Part shown: positions 1-7,536 of the stretch, one piece after another | Position numbering within the stretch: the first letter of the stretch is position 1 | Layout: the number at the start of each line of letters is the position of its first letter | Assembly: GCA_031431335.1 (NCBI GenBank) | Contig: JANPDG010000117.1 | Location: 1-27,461, forward strand | DNA length: 27,461 nt | Source of the DNA: JAAFIP01 sp031431335 | GTDB taxonomy: Bacteria > Pseudomonadota > Gammaproteobacteria > Burkholderiales > Burkholderiaceae_C | Reading direction: 5' to 3' | The notes under the pieces: generated by a model | Told to the model about the DNA's origin: nothing | What the model saw: the letters and a program-made list of their open reading frames with translations, nothing else | Database searches by the model: none | Made by a program: the position numbers and the translations under genes

Positions 1-1076
1 ATGCTTACGTGGCTGCGGGCAGTTTGGATGTGCGCTACGCACAAGAGCTCAACCCTCCCTTGTGGGAGCTGGGCCATGTAGGCTGGTACCAAGAGCTGTG
101 GATTGGCCGCAACCTCCAGCGCAACCTGGGCATACGCTATAACCATTCTGTTGCGCGCAATCCTTCGCTTTTGGCGTCTTCTGACAGTTGGTACGACTCA
201 TCTTGCGTGGCGCATGCCAGCCGTTGGCATTTGCCGTTGTTGGGCCCGGACGCCTGCAAGGCCTATTTGGCCGCTACATTGGAGCAAACCTTGGCACTTC
301 TGGCCGTGGCAGGCAAAAACGACGATGCACTGTATTTTTATCGGTTGGTGCTGTTTCACGAGGCCATGCACCTAGAGGCCGCTGTCTACATGGGGCAAGC
401 CGTGGGCGTTGATCTGGGGCATTTAAATAATTTATACACTGCTAAAATAATAGCAAACTATCCAATATCCACGTCGGAAAAGTGCTCAATTTTCTTCCAA
501 AATACACCATGGACACTTGGCAGCGCCTCTGCAAGCGGTTTTGCCTTTGACAATGAGTTGGGCACACATACTGTGGATGTGGCGGCATATAGCATTGACG
601 CGCAGAGCGTGCGCTGGCGCGAGTATTTGGGCTATGTGCTCAAAACATGCTGCGCGCTGCCGCGCTATGTGCGCGAGACACCAGGCGGCTACGAGCAGCA
701 GGTGTGGGGCCAATGGCAGGTGATTGACCTGGACCAAGCCGCCGTGCACATCAGTTATGCCGAGGCGCTGGCCTACTGTGCCCATACAGGCCGCAGGCTG
801 CCCACCGAGGCCGAGTGGGAATGCGCCGCTTTGATGCAGCCCGAGCAATTCGCATGGGGCGACGTGTGGGAATGGACGGCGAGTACCTTTGCGCCTTTCC
901 CCGGCTTTGTAGTGCACCCGTATCTTGATTATTCACAGCCATGGTTTCACACCCGCCCGGTGTTGCGCGGAGCCTGTGCAGCAACACAGCCCTGTATGCG
1001 GTCTGCCAAATACCGCAATTACTTTATGCCGCAGCGCACGGATATTTATAGCGGCTTTCGCACCTGCAGTTTATAA
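1..1076 (+). CDS. senA: SenA/EgtB-type non-heme iron sulfoxide/selenoxide synthase (5' partial)
   Basis: The reading frame is open from the first base of the window, so the true start lies upstream; the first possible internal start is a GTG at 9. Numbering from that GTG, an N-terminal DinB-like helical domain carries all three expected iron-binding histidines: His23 in ELGHVGW and the HxxxHxE motif at 117-123 (HEAMHLE). A C-terminal formylglycine-generating-enzyme-like domain follows (about 168-355; GRRLPTEAEWE, DVWEWT, RGACAA). EgtB enzymes join hercynine to a thiol with O2; SenA does the same with a selenosugar to give selenoneine. The ELNPPLWELGHVGW and YDSSCVAH-type motifs resemble the SenA branch, but EgtB cannot be excluded without senB/senC, which may lie upstream. 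The linker between the domains (about 140-166) is encoded by a dispersed repeat (see 441-503). egtD at 4583-5569 could supply hercynine. Confidence 0.8.
   Translation, partial: AYVAAGSLDVRYAQELNPPLWELGHVGWYQELWIGRNLQRNLGIRYNHSVARNPSLLASSDSWYDSSCVAHASRWHLPLLGPDACKAYLAATLEQTLALLAVAGKNDDALYFYRLVLFHEAMHLEAAVYMGQAVGVDLGHLNNLYTAKIIANYPISTSEKCSIFFQNTPWTLGSASASGFAFDNELGTHTVDVAAYSIDAQSVRWREYLGYVLKTCCALPRYVRETPGGYEQQVWGQWQVIDLDQAAVHISYAEALAYCAHTGRRLPTEAEWECAALMQPEQFAWGDVWEWTASTFAPFPGFVVHPYLDYSQPWFHTRPVLRGACAATQPCMRSAKYRNYFMPQRTDIYSGFRTCSL
441..503 (+). repeat. Dispersed palindrome-plus-core repeat, copy 1, inside the senA-like gene
   Basis: A small arm pair (gcta...tagc, 441-454) is followed by the conserved core aactatccaatatccacgtc and ggaaaa (to 481), then a less conserved tail ending ttccaaaat. 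The core is identical over 24 bases (458-481) to the copy at 17866-17930, and near-identical copies lie at 11136-11182 and 21902-21940. Here the repeat is translated in frame as part of the SenA-like protein, giving residues IIANYPISTSE (147-157) in the interdomain linker. Confidence 0.85.
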
Positions 1077-1180
1077 ATTTTGCTTGATCTGCAAATTCAG
1101 CAGAGAAAATTGCTCGGATATTATTTTGAAACCATGGGGAGTCACGTTTAAAAACGATACTTCAGCCCATTGCACTCAGT

Positions 1181-1196
1181 GTGATTGCACAATCAC
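1181..1196 (+). promoter_or_regulatory. Operator-like dyad upstream of the molybdoenzyme genes
   Basis: The perfect 7-bp inverted repeat gtgattg-ca-caatcac ends 18 bp before the ATG of the Fe-S subunit gene. The placement between two same-strand genes suggests a regulator site near the transcription start or over the leader. Spacing does not fit a standard CRP (TGTGA-N6-TCACA) or FNR (TTGAT-N4-ATCAA) site. The regulator is unknown. Confidence 0.4.
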
Positions 1197-1214
1197 TAAC
1201 AGGGATATAGGCCA

Positions 1215-1958
1215 ATGGCTAAAGCGCTCATCAACCCCGCCACAGGCCAAACCCCGCGCTGGAAAATGGCGTTAGACGTAGAGCGCTGCATCGGCTGCCA
1301 TGCCTGTTCGGTAGCCTGCAAGGTTGAAAACAAAGTGCCACTGGGCCGTTTTCGCACCAAGGTGTACTACCTTGACCAAGGCAAGTTTCCCAAAGTTACC
1401 CGTAACTTTTTGCCCACGCTATGCATGCAGTGTGAAGACACGCCGTGCCTCAAGGCCTGCGATAACCAAGCCATTGAACGCGGCGCAGACGGCATCGTGC
1501 GTGTGATACCCGACAAATGCGACCACCTAGGCTCTTGCGAGGCGGCCTGCCCCTACGGAGCTATTGGCTGCGACGACAACGACGTGGCCGACAAGTGTGA
1601 CTTTTGCTCACACCGGCTGGACGAAAACATGGAGCCTGCGTGTGTCGAGACATGCCCTGCAGATGTGTTTTTCTTTGGCGATGCCAACGACCCGGCTTCA
1701 CCGTACAGCAAATTCATGGTCAAGAACAAAGGCCTCACCAGTGTGCTCAAGCCTGAAGAAAAAACAATTCCGTCGGTAGATTACAAGGGCCATAACAAAG
1801 CCATGGAATCCAAAATCCCCAAAGGTAAAGTGCACGATCCGTACTCTTATGAAATTGAAACCTGGACATCGCTAGAAAGCACCTTTCCCAAACGCAAGCG
1901 CGTGCTTTGGGCCAAACCTGCTAACGCGACTGGCACCAAAGTGGTTGATAAAACTTAA
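1215..1958 (+). CDS. 4Fe-4S ferredoxin subunit of a PsrB/DmsB-type molybdoenzyme
   Basis: This is the electron-transfer subunit that would pass electrons to or from the catalytic molybdopterin subunit encoded 12 bp downstream. It has 247 residues, in the usual range for PsrB/PhsB/SoeB proteins, and no signal peptide, so it is probably exported as a passenger of its Tat-dependent partner. Cysteine motifs in order: C25/C28/C31/C35, C70/C73/C78/C82, C102/C108/C112 and C128/C131/C143/C147. In the third motif the expected second cysteine is Leu105 (CDHLGSCEAAC), which predicts a [3Fe-4S] or altered cluster, comparable to the Trp substitution in NarH. No NrfD/PsrC-like membrane subunit gene follows. 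The substrate cannot be read from this subunit. Confidence 0.88.
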   Translation: MAKALINPATGQTPRWKMALDVERCIGCHACSVACKVENKVPLGRFRTKVYYLDQGKFPKVTRNFLPTLCMQCEDTPCLKACDNQAIERGADGIVRVIPDKCDHLGSCEAACPYGAIGCDDNDVADKCDFCSHRLDENMEPACVETCPADVFFFGDANDPASPYSKFMVKNKGLTSVLKPEEKTIPSVDYKGHNKAMESKIPKGKVHDPYSYEIETWTSLESTFPKRKRVLWAKPANATGTKVVDKT

Positions 1959-1970
1959 AAGGAGCTGCAC

Positions 1971-4586
1971 ATGACTGTTCAAAGACGAGAAGCCATCAAA
2001 CGCGGTTTTGCTGCACTGTCCACGTTGGCACTGGGCGAGATGATTTTGCTGGCACCCGAAGATGCCAATGCCCAGCTGTTCAAACCCAAAAACCGCAAGC
2101 TGTACGGTAAACGCAAGTCTGAGCGCCGCGTATCAGGCAAAGGCCGTTTGAAAAACGACTACAGCAAAGCTGTGATTAAAAAAGGCGTGTGCCTAAACTG
2201 CTCTACTGTGTGTGGTATTCAAGGCTATGTAATTGATGGCAAGCTGGTGAAAGTATCTGGCAACCCGCTAGACCCTAACAACGGCAAGAGTTTGTGCGCT
2301 AAAGGCCAAAGCGGTCCCACAATCAATGACTATGCCGACCGATTGCAGTTTCCGCTCAAGCGTGTGGGCAAGCGCGGCGAAGGCAAGTGGCAGCGCATTA
2401 CTTGGGACGAGGCCTATACCGAAATTGCCTCGCGCATTCGCAAAGCCATGGACGAAGGCAAACCCGAAGAAGTGGCCATTCAAATTGGCCGCTCGCGCAT
2501 AGCCGAGGAGATGACGCGGTTTTTAAACGCCATCGGTTCGCCTAGCCTGTTTAACCATCGCTCACTATGCAGCAGCAACAAACGCGCGGCCAACTACGCG
2601 TCTCTTGGCGAAACCGATTGGGAATCGCCTGATTTTGAGCGCAGCAAATACATTTTAAATTTCGGCGCTAACTTTTATGAAGCCCACCAAGGCGCTATTC
2701 ATGCGGCCAAGCGCATCATCAAAGGACGCTTTGACAACGGAGCTAAGCTGGTAACTTTTGATGTGCGCTTAAGCAACACAGCAGGGCGTTCAGACGAATG
2801 GATACCGCTGAACCCCGGCAGTGATGGTGCAATGGCGCTGGCCATGGGCAACGTCATCATGCAAGCCAATTTGCATGATGCCAAATGGCTGGACACTTGG
2901 AGCAACATAAAAGCCGAGGAGCTTAAAACATGGATCAGTCGCTACACCGCTGAATGGGCTGAGGGCGTTACTGGAATTGCAGCTGCTGATATCAAACGCA
3001 TAGCACTCGAGTTTGCCAAGGCCGCGCCGCATGCAGTGGCCTTTACCAACCGAGGCTCGGGCGCGCATTACAACGGTTTTAACAACGACCGCGCAGTTAT
3101 TATGCTTAACGCGATCGTGGGCAGTATAGGAAAAGTGGGCGGCTACTGCTACACCACCGAGCCTACGCGCGTGCCGCCTGCGGTGTTTCCGCAGCCTATG
3201 CCGCGCCCGCCTGCGCCCACAGCCAAGAGTTTGATTGAAAACCCACCTGAATGGCCACTGGCCAACAAGTGGCAGCGAATGAAGGTGGGCCAAATTGTCT
3301 ACAAATACATTCAAGAAGGGCGCGGCAAAATTCAGGTGTATTTAAGCTACACGGTGGCCGCACCGCTCACCTGGCCTGAGGGCCGCAGCCTGGTGGTAGA
3401 TGTGCTGAAAGACGAAAAACTGATTCCTTTTCATGCCTGCTCTGATGTGGTGTACAGCGAGCAAGCGCACTACGCCGACATGATCTTGCCTGATGCCAGC
3501 TACATGGAGCGCTGGGGTTTTGATGTGCGCAACAATATGGAGCTGCGCGACTACGTGACCCTGCGTCAGCCGATGGTGCAGCCACCGGGCGAGTGTGTGA
3601 GCTTTGTGGACTCGATGATCGAGATCGCCAAGCGCGTTGGCCCCAAAACCGCGCAATACTTCCAGTTTAAAGACCATGAAGATTGGCTTAAACAACGCAG
3701 CAAGGGGCTCACTGCCCGTGTAGGAGAGGATGGCTGGGGCTACATGGTGAAAAATGGCGTGTGGCAAGACATGAGCAAGCCCAAATACTACGATCTGTAC
3801 AACTGGGATGTATCAGCTTCTGACTTGGAGGGGACGCGTGTCGACACCGCTACCCAAATCATTTATAAAAAAGCAGCCAACGGCACGGAAAGCAAAGTGG
3901 GGCTGATGGTAGACGGCAAAGCACGGCGCGGTTTCTTAACGCCTGACCGCAAGTTTTCTATCTACCACGAGGACATTGAAGCTGCTGGCAAGCAAGTGGA
4001 TTTTAAAGACAACGGCATGCCTGAGTTTTTCCCTGTAGAGAGCTTTGTCAAGATGAAGCCTAATCAGCTGCACTTAGTCACTTTCAAGTGGAACGTGCAC
4101 ACCCAAGGCCGCACGGCCAGCCAAAAGTATCTGAGCGAGATCGTGCACCACAACCCAATGTGGATTAACACCGAAACAGCCCGACAGTACGGCATTAAAA
4201 CCGGTGACTTGGTGGAGCTGTCAACTTTCCGTCCCTATGGCCACGACATGAAAAACGGTGGTGACTTTATTGGCAATGCTGTGATTACTGCCTATGTGAC
4301 CGAGGGGATTCACCCGCGTGTGCTGGCTGTTAGTAATTCATTAGGCAACCTGTGGCATGGACGCGCAGCCACTGCCAGCAATGCAGTATCGAACACGCCC
4401 ACAGTTGGGTTAGAACAAAGCAACCTGATGGCCGACCAAGACTTGGACGAAGACATTTGGTGGGACCCGCGCAACGGTGGTGTGGGAGCGGGTTACAACA
4501 TCAACGCTATTTTGCCCATCCAAAGCGCGCCTTTGGTAGGCATGCAGGGGTGGTACGACACGGTGTGCTCAATCAAGGCGCTTTAA
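1971..4586 (+). CDS. Tat-exported molybdopterin oxidoreductase catalytic subunit (PsrA/PhsA/SoeA class)
   Basis: The protein has 871 residues and belongs to the complex-iron-sulfur-molybdoenzyme family with a bis-pterin molybdenum cofactor. The N-terminus has a twin-arginine-type signal (QRREAIKRGF, then a hydrophobic stretch and ANA at 32-34), so it should act in the periplasm. An N-terminal [4Fe-4S] site is formed by C74, C77, C81 and C109. The segment around Cys200 (NHRSLCSSNKR) carries the likely Mo-coordinating cysteine, as in polysulfide, thiosulfate, sulfite and some selenate or arsenate enzymes; it is not selenocysteine. The C-terminal pterin-binding domain is around 690-870. The ribosome site AAGGAG lies 6-8 bases before the ATG. 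It forms an operon with the Fe-S subunit and overlaps the convergent egtD by 4 bp. The substrate is unknown; a sulfur or selenium oxyanion is plausible from the neighbours. Confidence 0.88.
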   Translation: MTVQRREAIKRGFAALSTLALGEMILLAPEDANAQLFKPKNRKLYGKRKSERRVSGKGRLKNDYSKAVIKKGVCLNCSTVCGIQGYVIDGKLVKVSGNPLDPNNGKSLCAKGQSGPTINDYADRLQFPLKRVGKRGEGKWQRITWDEAYTEIASRIRKAMDEGKPEEVAIQIGRSRIAEEMTRFLNAIGSPSLFNHRSLCSSNKRAANYASLGETDWESPDFERSKYILNFGANFYEAHQGAIHAAKRIIKGRFDNGAKLVTFDVRLSNTAGRSDEWIPLNPGSDGAMALAMGNVIMQANLHDAKWLDTWSNIKAEELKTWISRYTAEWAEGVTGIAAADIKRIALEFAKAAPHAVAFTNRGSGAHYNGFNNDRAVIMLNAIVGSIGKVGGYCYTTEPTRVPPAVFPQPMPRPPAPTAKSLIENPPEWPLANKWQRMKVGQIVYKYIQEGRGKIQVYLSYTVAAPLTWPEGRSLVVDVLKDEKLIPFHACSDVVYSEQAHYADMILPDASYMERWGFDVRNNMELRDYVTLRQPMVQPPGECVSFVDSMIEIAKRVGPKTAQYFQFKDHEDWLKQRSKGLTARVGEDGWGYMVKNGVWQDMSKPKYYDLYNWDVSASDLEGTRVDTATQIIYKKAANGTESKVGLMVDGKARRGFLTPDRKFSIYHEDIEAAGKQVDFKDNGMPEFFPVESFVKMKPNQLHLVTFKWNVHTQGRTASQKYLSEIVHHNPMWINTETARQYGIKTGDLVELSTFRPYGHDMKNGGDFIGNAVITAYVTEGIHPRVLAVSNSLGNLWHGRAATASNAVSNTPTVGLEQSNLMADQDLDEDIWWDPRNGGVGAGYNINAILPIQSAPLVGMQGWYDTVCSIKAL

Positions 4587-5569
4587 TTGCCAGCCCAGAA
4601 TACTGCAAAATAGTTGCGCTCATCTGTCCAAGCTTGTGTGCTTGCAAAGCCCGCAGAAGTAAGTAGTGCAGAAAACTTATCTACAGTCCACTTGTAGGAG
4701 TTTTCAGTGTGGATGCATTCAGCTTGGGCAAATGCGCGCTGGTGGGGCTGGTTGTTCAACAGCCATTGCACGGTGGTTGCGTGCTTGGCTTGTAGGTGCA
4801 TTTCTATGCGCGATAACTCGGTGTTAAAAAACGCTACATGCTGCCAGTCGCGCACATCAAAATTGCTGCCAAGCAGTGAGTTGATGTGGCGCAACATATT
4901 GAGGTTAAAGGCACTTGTTACGCCCAGTGCGTCATCATAAGCGGGCTCTAGTACGTCAATGGCTTTGACCAAATCTACGCCAATTAACAATCCACCGCCC
5001 GCTTGGCCTTGGGCGCACAGTCGCTGTACGCGCTGCAACAAGGCCAAGGCTTCATCAGGGGCAAAGTTACCGATGCTAGAGCCTGGATAAAACGCAACTA
5101 TTGGGCGCTGTTGCGCTTGGGTTAATAAATCCGCTGGAAGAGCCAGTGTGCTGGAGAAATCCATGCCCACACCAGCCATATGCATCCTGGGGTGCTGTTC
5201 GCTTAACCCTGTCAGCACACCACGCAGGTAGTGGGCTGAAATATCGATGGCGATGTATTGGCTGGGTTTTAGTGCGCTGAACAAACTTGCAGCTTTAGCG
5301 CAGCTACCTGCGCCTAAATCAACCATACATGCATCAGGCGGCAATGTGCGCGCCAGGGTGTCGCGCTGGGCGGTAAAAATAGCCGCTTCGGTGCGTGTGG
5401 GGTAGTACTCGGGCAGTTCAGTAATCGCGTCAAACAAGCGCGACCCGAGGGCATCATAGAGGTATTTAGGGGAGGTGTGGGCCTGCGCTGCCAGCAAGCC
5501 CTCGCTAAGTTCGGCCCGTATGCTGCTGGGGTCAGCGGCGTACAGGTCATAAAAACGTAATGCAGGCAT
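4583..5569 (-). CDS. egtD: L-histidine N-alpha-methyltransferase EgtD
   Basis: EgtD trimethylates histidine with three SAM to give hercynine, the precursor for ergothioneine (EgtB) or selenoneine (SenA). Motifs typical of the family: the SAM-binding VDLGAGSCAKAASL, the signature YPGSSIGNF, the segment ALGVTSAFNLNMLRHINS, and the C-terminal ENSYKW followed by a helix ending in AGF. I chose the ATG at 5569 (328 residues, near family length). A TTG at 5614 would add 15 residues with no family likeness. No good Shine-Dalgarno sequence is visible for either start. The gene is convergent with the molybdoenzyme gene (4-bp tail overlap) and divergent from the ABC importer, with a 174-bp shared promoter region. 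Confidence 0.9.
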   Translation of the reverse strand: MPALRFYDLYAADPSSIRAELSEGLLAAQAHTSPKYLYDALGSRLFDAITELPEYYPTRTEAAIFTAQRDTLARTLPPDACMVDLGAGSCAKAASLFSALKPSQYIAIDISAHYLRGVLTGLSEQHPRMHMAGVGMDFSSTLALPADLLTQAQQRPIVAFYPGSSIGNFAPDEALALLQRVQRLCAQGQAGGGLLIGVDLVKAIDVLEPAYDDALGVTSAFNLNMLRHINSLLGSNFDVRDWQHVAFFNTELSRIEMHLQAKHATTVQWLLNNQPHQRAFAQAECIHTENSYKWTVDKFSALLTSAGFASTQAWTDERNYFAVFWAGN

Positions 5570-5743
5570 GTCTGTGAATATGAATTTGGTTGTAAGAAAC
5601 TGGCTGTGCAGCAAGACTTATCTATGGTCTATCAGATGCCGTGCAATCTTACACGGGGCGAGCTCATGGTCACTTTTGCGCCAGAAGCGAGAAAGTACAA
5701 ATTCTGAGAAAATATGATTCTGTCCCATTGAAGGGACTTTTTT

Positions 5744-6613
5744 ATGGAGTGTGCAATGCGTCGTTTAGTTTTGAAATCTGTTTTAGCCATCACCGTTTTG
5801 TCTGCCGCTAGTGCGGCTATGGCCCAACAAGCCTTTCGTGTAACTACCATTCCCGAGGAAGCCGCCACTGAGCAAGTGCGCAAGTTCGGCCCTATAGTCA
5901 AATACCTTGAAGCTAAGCTGGGCCAAAAGGTAGAGTTTGTTCCTGTGAGCGACTACCCGGCTGCAGTAGAAGCACTGGTGAACAAACAAGTAGAAATGGT
6001 GTGGTTTGGCGGCTTTACCCATGTGCAAGCCAATGTGCGCTCGGGCGGCAAGATCATCCCTATTGCGCAGCGCGAAGAAGACACCAAGTTCCAGTCGGTT
6101 TTTATCACCAAGCCAGACTCAGGCATCAAAACTCTGAACGATCTCAAAGGCAAACAAGTCAGCTTCGGCTCGCAGTCTTCTACCTCAGGCCACCTGATGC
6201 CGCGCAGCTATTTGCTGCAAGCTGCGATTGACCCAGACAAAGACTTTAAGCGTGTGGCTTATTCAGGCGCACATGATGCGACGATTGCCTCGGTGGTCAG
6301 CGGCAAGGTAGACGCTGCAGCGCTAGACATTACCGTGTGGAACAAGTTTGTCAAAGAAGGCAAAGTGACGGATAAAGACGCCGTCGTGTTCTACACCACA
6401 CCAGGCTACTTTAACTATAACTGGTCTGTACACGCCGACATGCCCGCCGCGCAGCGCGAGCGCGTGACCAAGGCGCTGCTCGACCTGGACCCGAAAACGC
6501 CAGAAGGCAAAGAGATCTTGGAGCTCAACCGTGCGACGCGCTATATTGCGACCAAGCCTGAGAATTACAAAGGTATTGAAACTGCAGCACGCAGTGCTGG
6601 CTTGCTCAAATAG
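5744..6613 (+). CDS. PhnD-family periplasmic binding protein, 'putative selenate' type
   Basis: This 289-residue substrate-binding protein belongs to an ABC importer in the phosphonate/phosphite/selenate PhnD family. The N-terminus is a Sec signal peptide (cleavage near AMA-QQ, about residues 26-28). Mature-domain motifs include TTIPEEAATEQ, VEFVPVSDYPAAVEAL, MVWFGGFTHVQA, AQREEDTKF and FGSQSSTSGHLMPRSYLL. The last three resemble the subfamily annotated as putative selenate binding rather than classical phosphonate PhnD. That assignment is from memory of the family and is not proven by sequence. Two starts are possible: ATG 5744 behind AAGGGA, and ATG 5756 behind GGAG, which gives a more typical signal peptide beginning MRRLVLKS. 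It is the first gene of a four-gene transporter operon and is divergent from egtD. Confidence 0.85.
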   Translation: MECAMRRLVLKSVLAITVLSAASAAMAQQAFRVTTIPEEAATEQVRKFGPIVKYLEAKLGQKVEFVPVSDYPAAVEALVNKQVEMVWFGGFTHVQANVRSGGKIIPIAQREEDTKFQSVFITKPDSGIKTLNDLKGKQVSFGSQSSTSGHLMPRSYLLQAAIDPDKDFKRVAYSGAHDATIASVVSGKVDAAALDITVWNKFVKEGKVTDKDAVVFYTTPGYFNYNWSVHADMPAAQRERVTKALLDLDPKTPEGKEILELNRATRYIATKPENYKGIETAARSAGLLK

Positions 6614-6625
6614 ATAAGGGCTTCG

Positions 6626-6656
6626 GCCACCCGCTATTGCCCCAATAGCGGGTGGC
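6626..6656 (+). terminator. Strong hairpin between binding-protein and ATPase genes
   Basis: Perfect 14-bp arms (gccacccgctattg / caatagcgggtggc) flank a 3-base loop, 12 bases after the binding-protein stop codon. There is no T-run after it, so it is more likely a partial terminator or mRNA-stabilising hairpin that keeps the binding-protein message in excess over the ATPase and permeases. Confidence 0.6.
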
Positions 6657-6697
6657 AAGCAGGGTATTTGGCTAAGAATAATTTAACTACAAAGCCT

Positions 6698-7531
6698 ATG
6701 GACATCACGCTCAATAACGCCAGCGCCAGGCATCCTGCCGCGCCAGCGTCTGCATTGCCGGCTATGCGCGGCATCAACCTGCACGTGGCCAGCGGTGAGC
6801 ATGTGGCGGTGATTGGCCCTTCGGGCGCAGGCAAAACTACGCTCCTGCACACAATGGCTTGTGCGCTACGGCCTGCCGCAGGGAGCTTGGAGTTAGGCGG
6901 TCGTGCGCCTTGGGCATTGTCAGCGGCCGAACTGCAGGTGCTGCGCGGCCGGCTTTTTTTGGCACCGCAAGTACCGCCTTTGCCACCGCGCCAGCGGGTG
7001 ATCACGGCGGTGCTCGCAGGGTGTTTGCCGCAGCAGTCGCTCATTGCCAGCCTGCGCAGCTTGTTTTACCCCACTAATATTCCGTTAGCAGACGCTGCCC
7101 TGGCACGCTTTGACCTGAGTGAAAAACTATTTGAACGTGTCGACCGCCTGTCGGGTGGTGAGCGCCAGCGGGTAGGATTGGCGCGTGCATTAGCAAGCAG
7201 TGCCAAGCTGCTTTTGGTCGATGAGCCGCTGAGCGCGCTTGACCCTACCCGCGCAGTGCAAGCGGTCACTACGCTCACCCAGGTTGCGCGCGAGAAGGGT
7301 GCAACCTTAGTGGCTACATTGCACCATGTCGAGATGGCGCTTGCGCACTTTCCGCGCATCATTGGCATGCGCAGCGGCGAGGTGGCTTTTGATTTGCCAG
7401 CGGCGCAAGTGACGCCGCAGTTGCTGCAAGAGCTGTATGCACAGCATCTGCATGAGCTAACAGGCCCTGCGCCCGACGCAGTAGACATACCTGCCGCACC
7501 CGCCCTGCCGGCAGTGATGCACTGCCGATAA
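6698..7531 (+). CDS. phnC: ABC transporter ATPase, PhnC type
   Basis: This is the ATP-hydrolysing subunit of the importer. Walker A is GPSGAGKTT, the ABC signature LSGGERQRV, Walker B LLLVDEPLSALD, and the H-loop histidine lies in ATLHHVEMA. From ATG 6698 it is 277 residues, normal for PhnC. A TTG at 6668 in the same frame would add ten residues without support. No clear Shine-Dalgarno sequence precedes the ATG, which may fit lower expression than the binding protein. The two permease genes follow within 5 and 2 bases. Substrate specificity (selenate, phosphonate or phosphite) is set by the binding protein. Confidence 0.85.
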   Translation: MDITLNNASARHPAAPASALPAMRGINLHVASGEHVAVIGPSGAGKTTLLHTMACALRPAAGSLELGGRAPWALSAAELQVLRGRLFLAPQVPPLPPRQRVITAVLAGCLPQQSLIASLRSLFYPTNIPLADAALARFDLSEKLFERVDRLSGGERQRVGLARALASSAKLLLVDEPLSALDPTRAVQAVTTLTQVAREKGATLVATLHHVEMALAHFPRIIGMRSGEVAFDLPAAQVTPQLLQELYAQHLHELTGPAPDAVDIPAAPALPAVMHCR

Positions 7532-7536
7532 GCAGC

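Noticed and set aside
441..503. Mobile intron or tRNA-like element within the senA-like gene
   Set aside because: The segment is short, keeps the reading frame, has no intron or tRNA features, and recurs elsewhere as a simple repeat.
1181..1196. CRP or FNR binding site
   Set aside because: The arms are separated wrongly for both consensus sites, so only an unassigned dyad is reported.
2568..2570. Selenocysteine in the molybdoenzyme active site
   Set aside because: The codon at the Mo-ligand position is TGC (Cys), not TGA, and the reading frame has no internal TGA.
2790..3314. 174-codon minus-strand open frame inside the molybdoenzyme gene
   Set aside because: It is rich in Arg and His, as expected from antisense of a GC-biased gene, with no domain and no promoter context.
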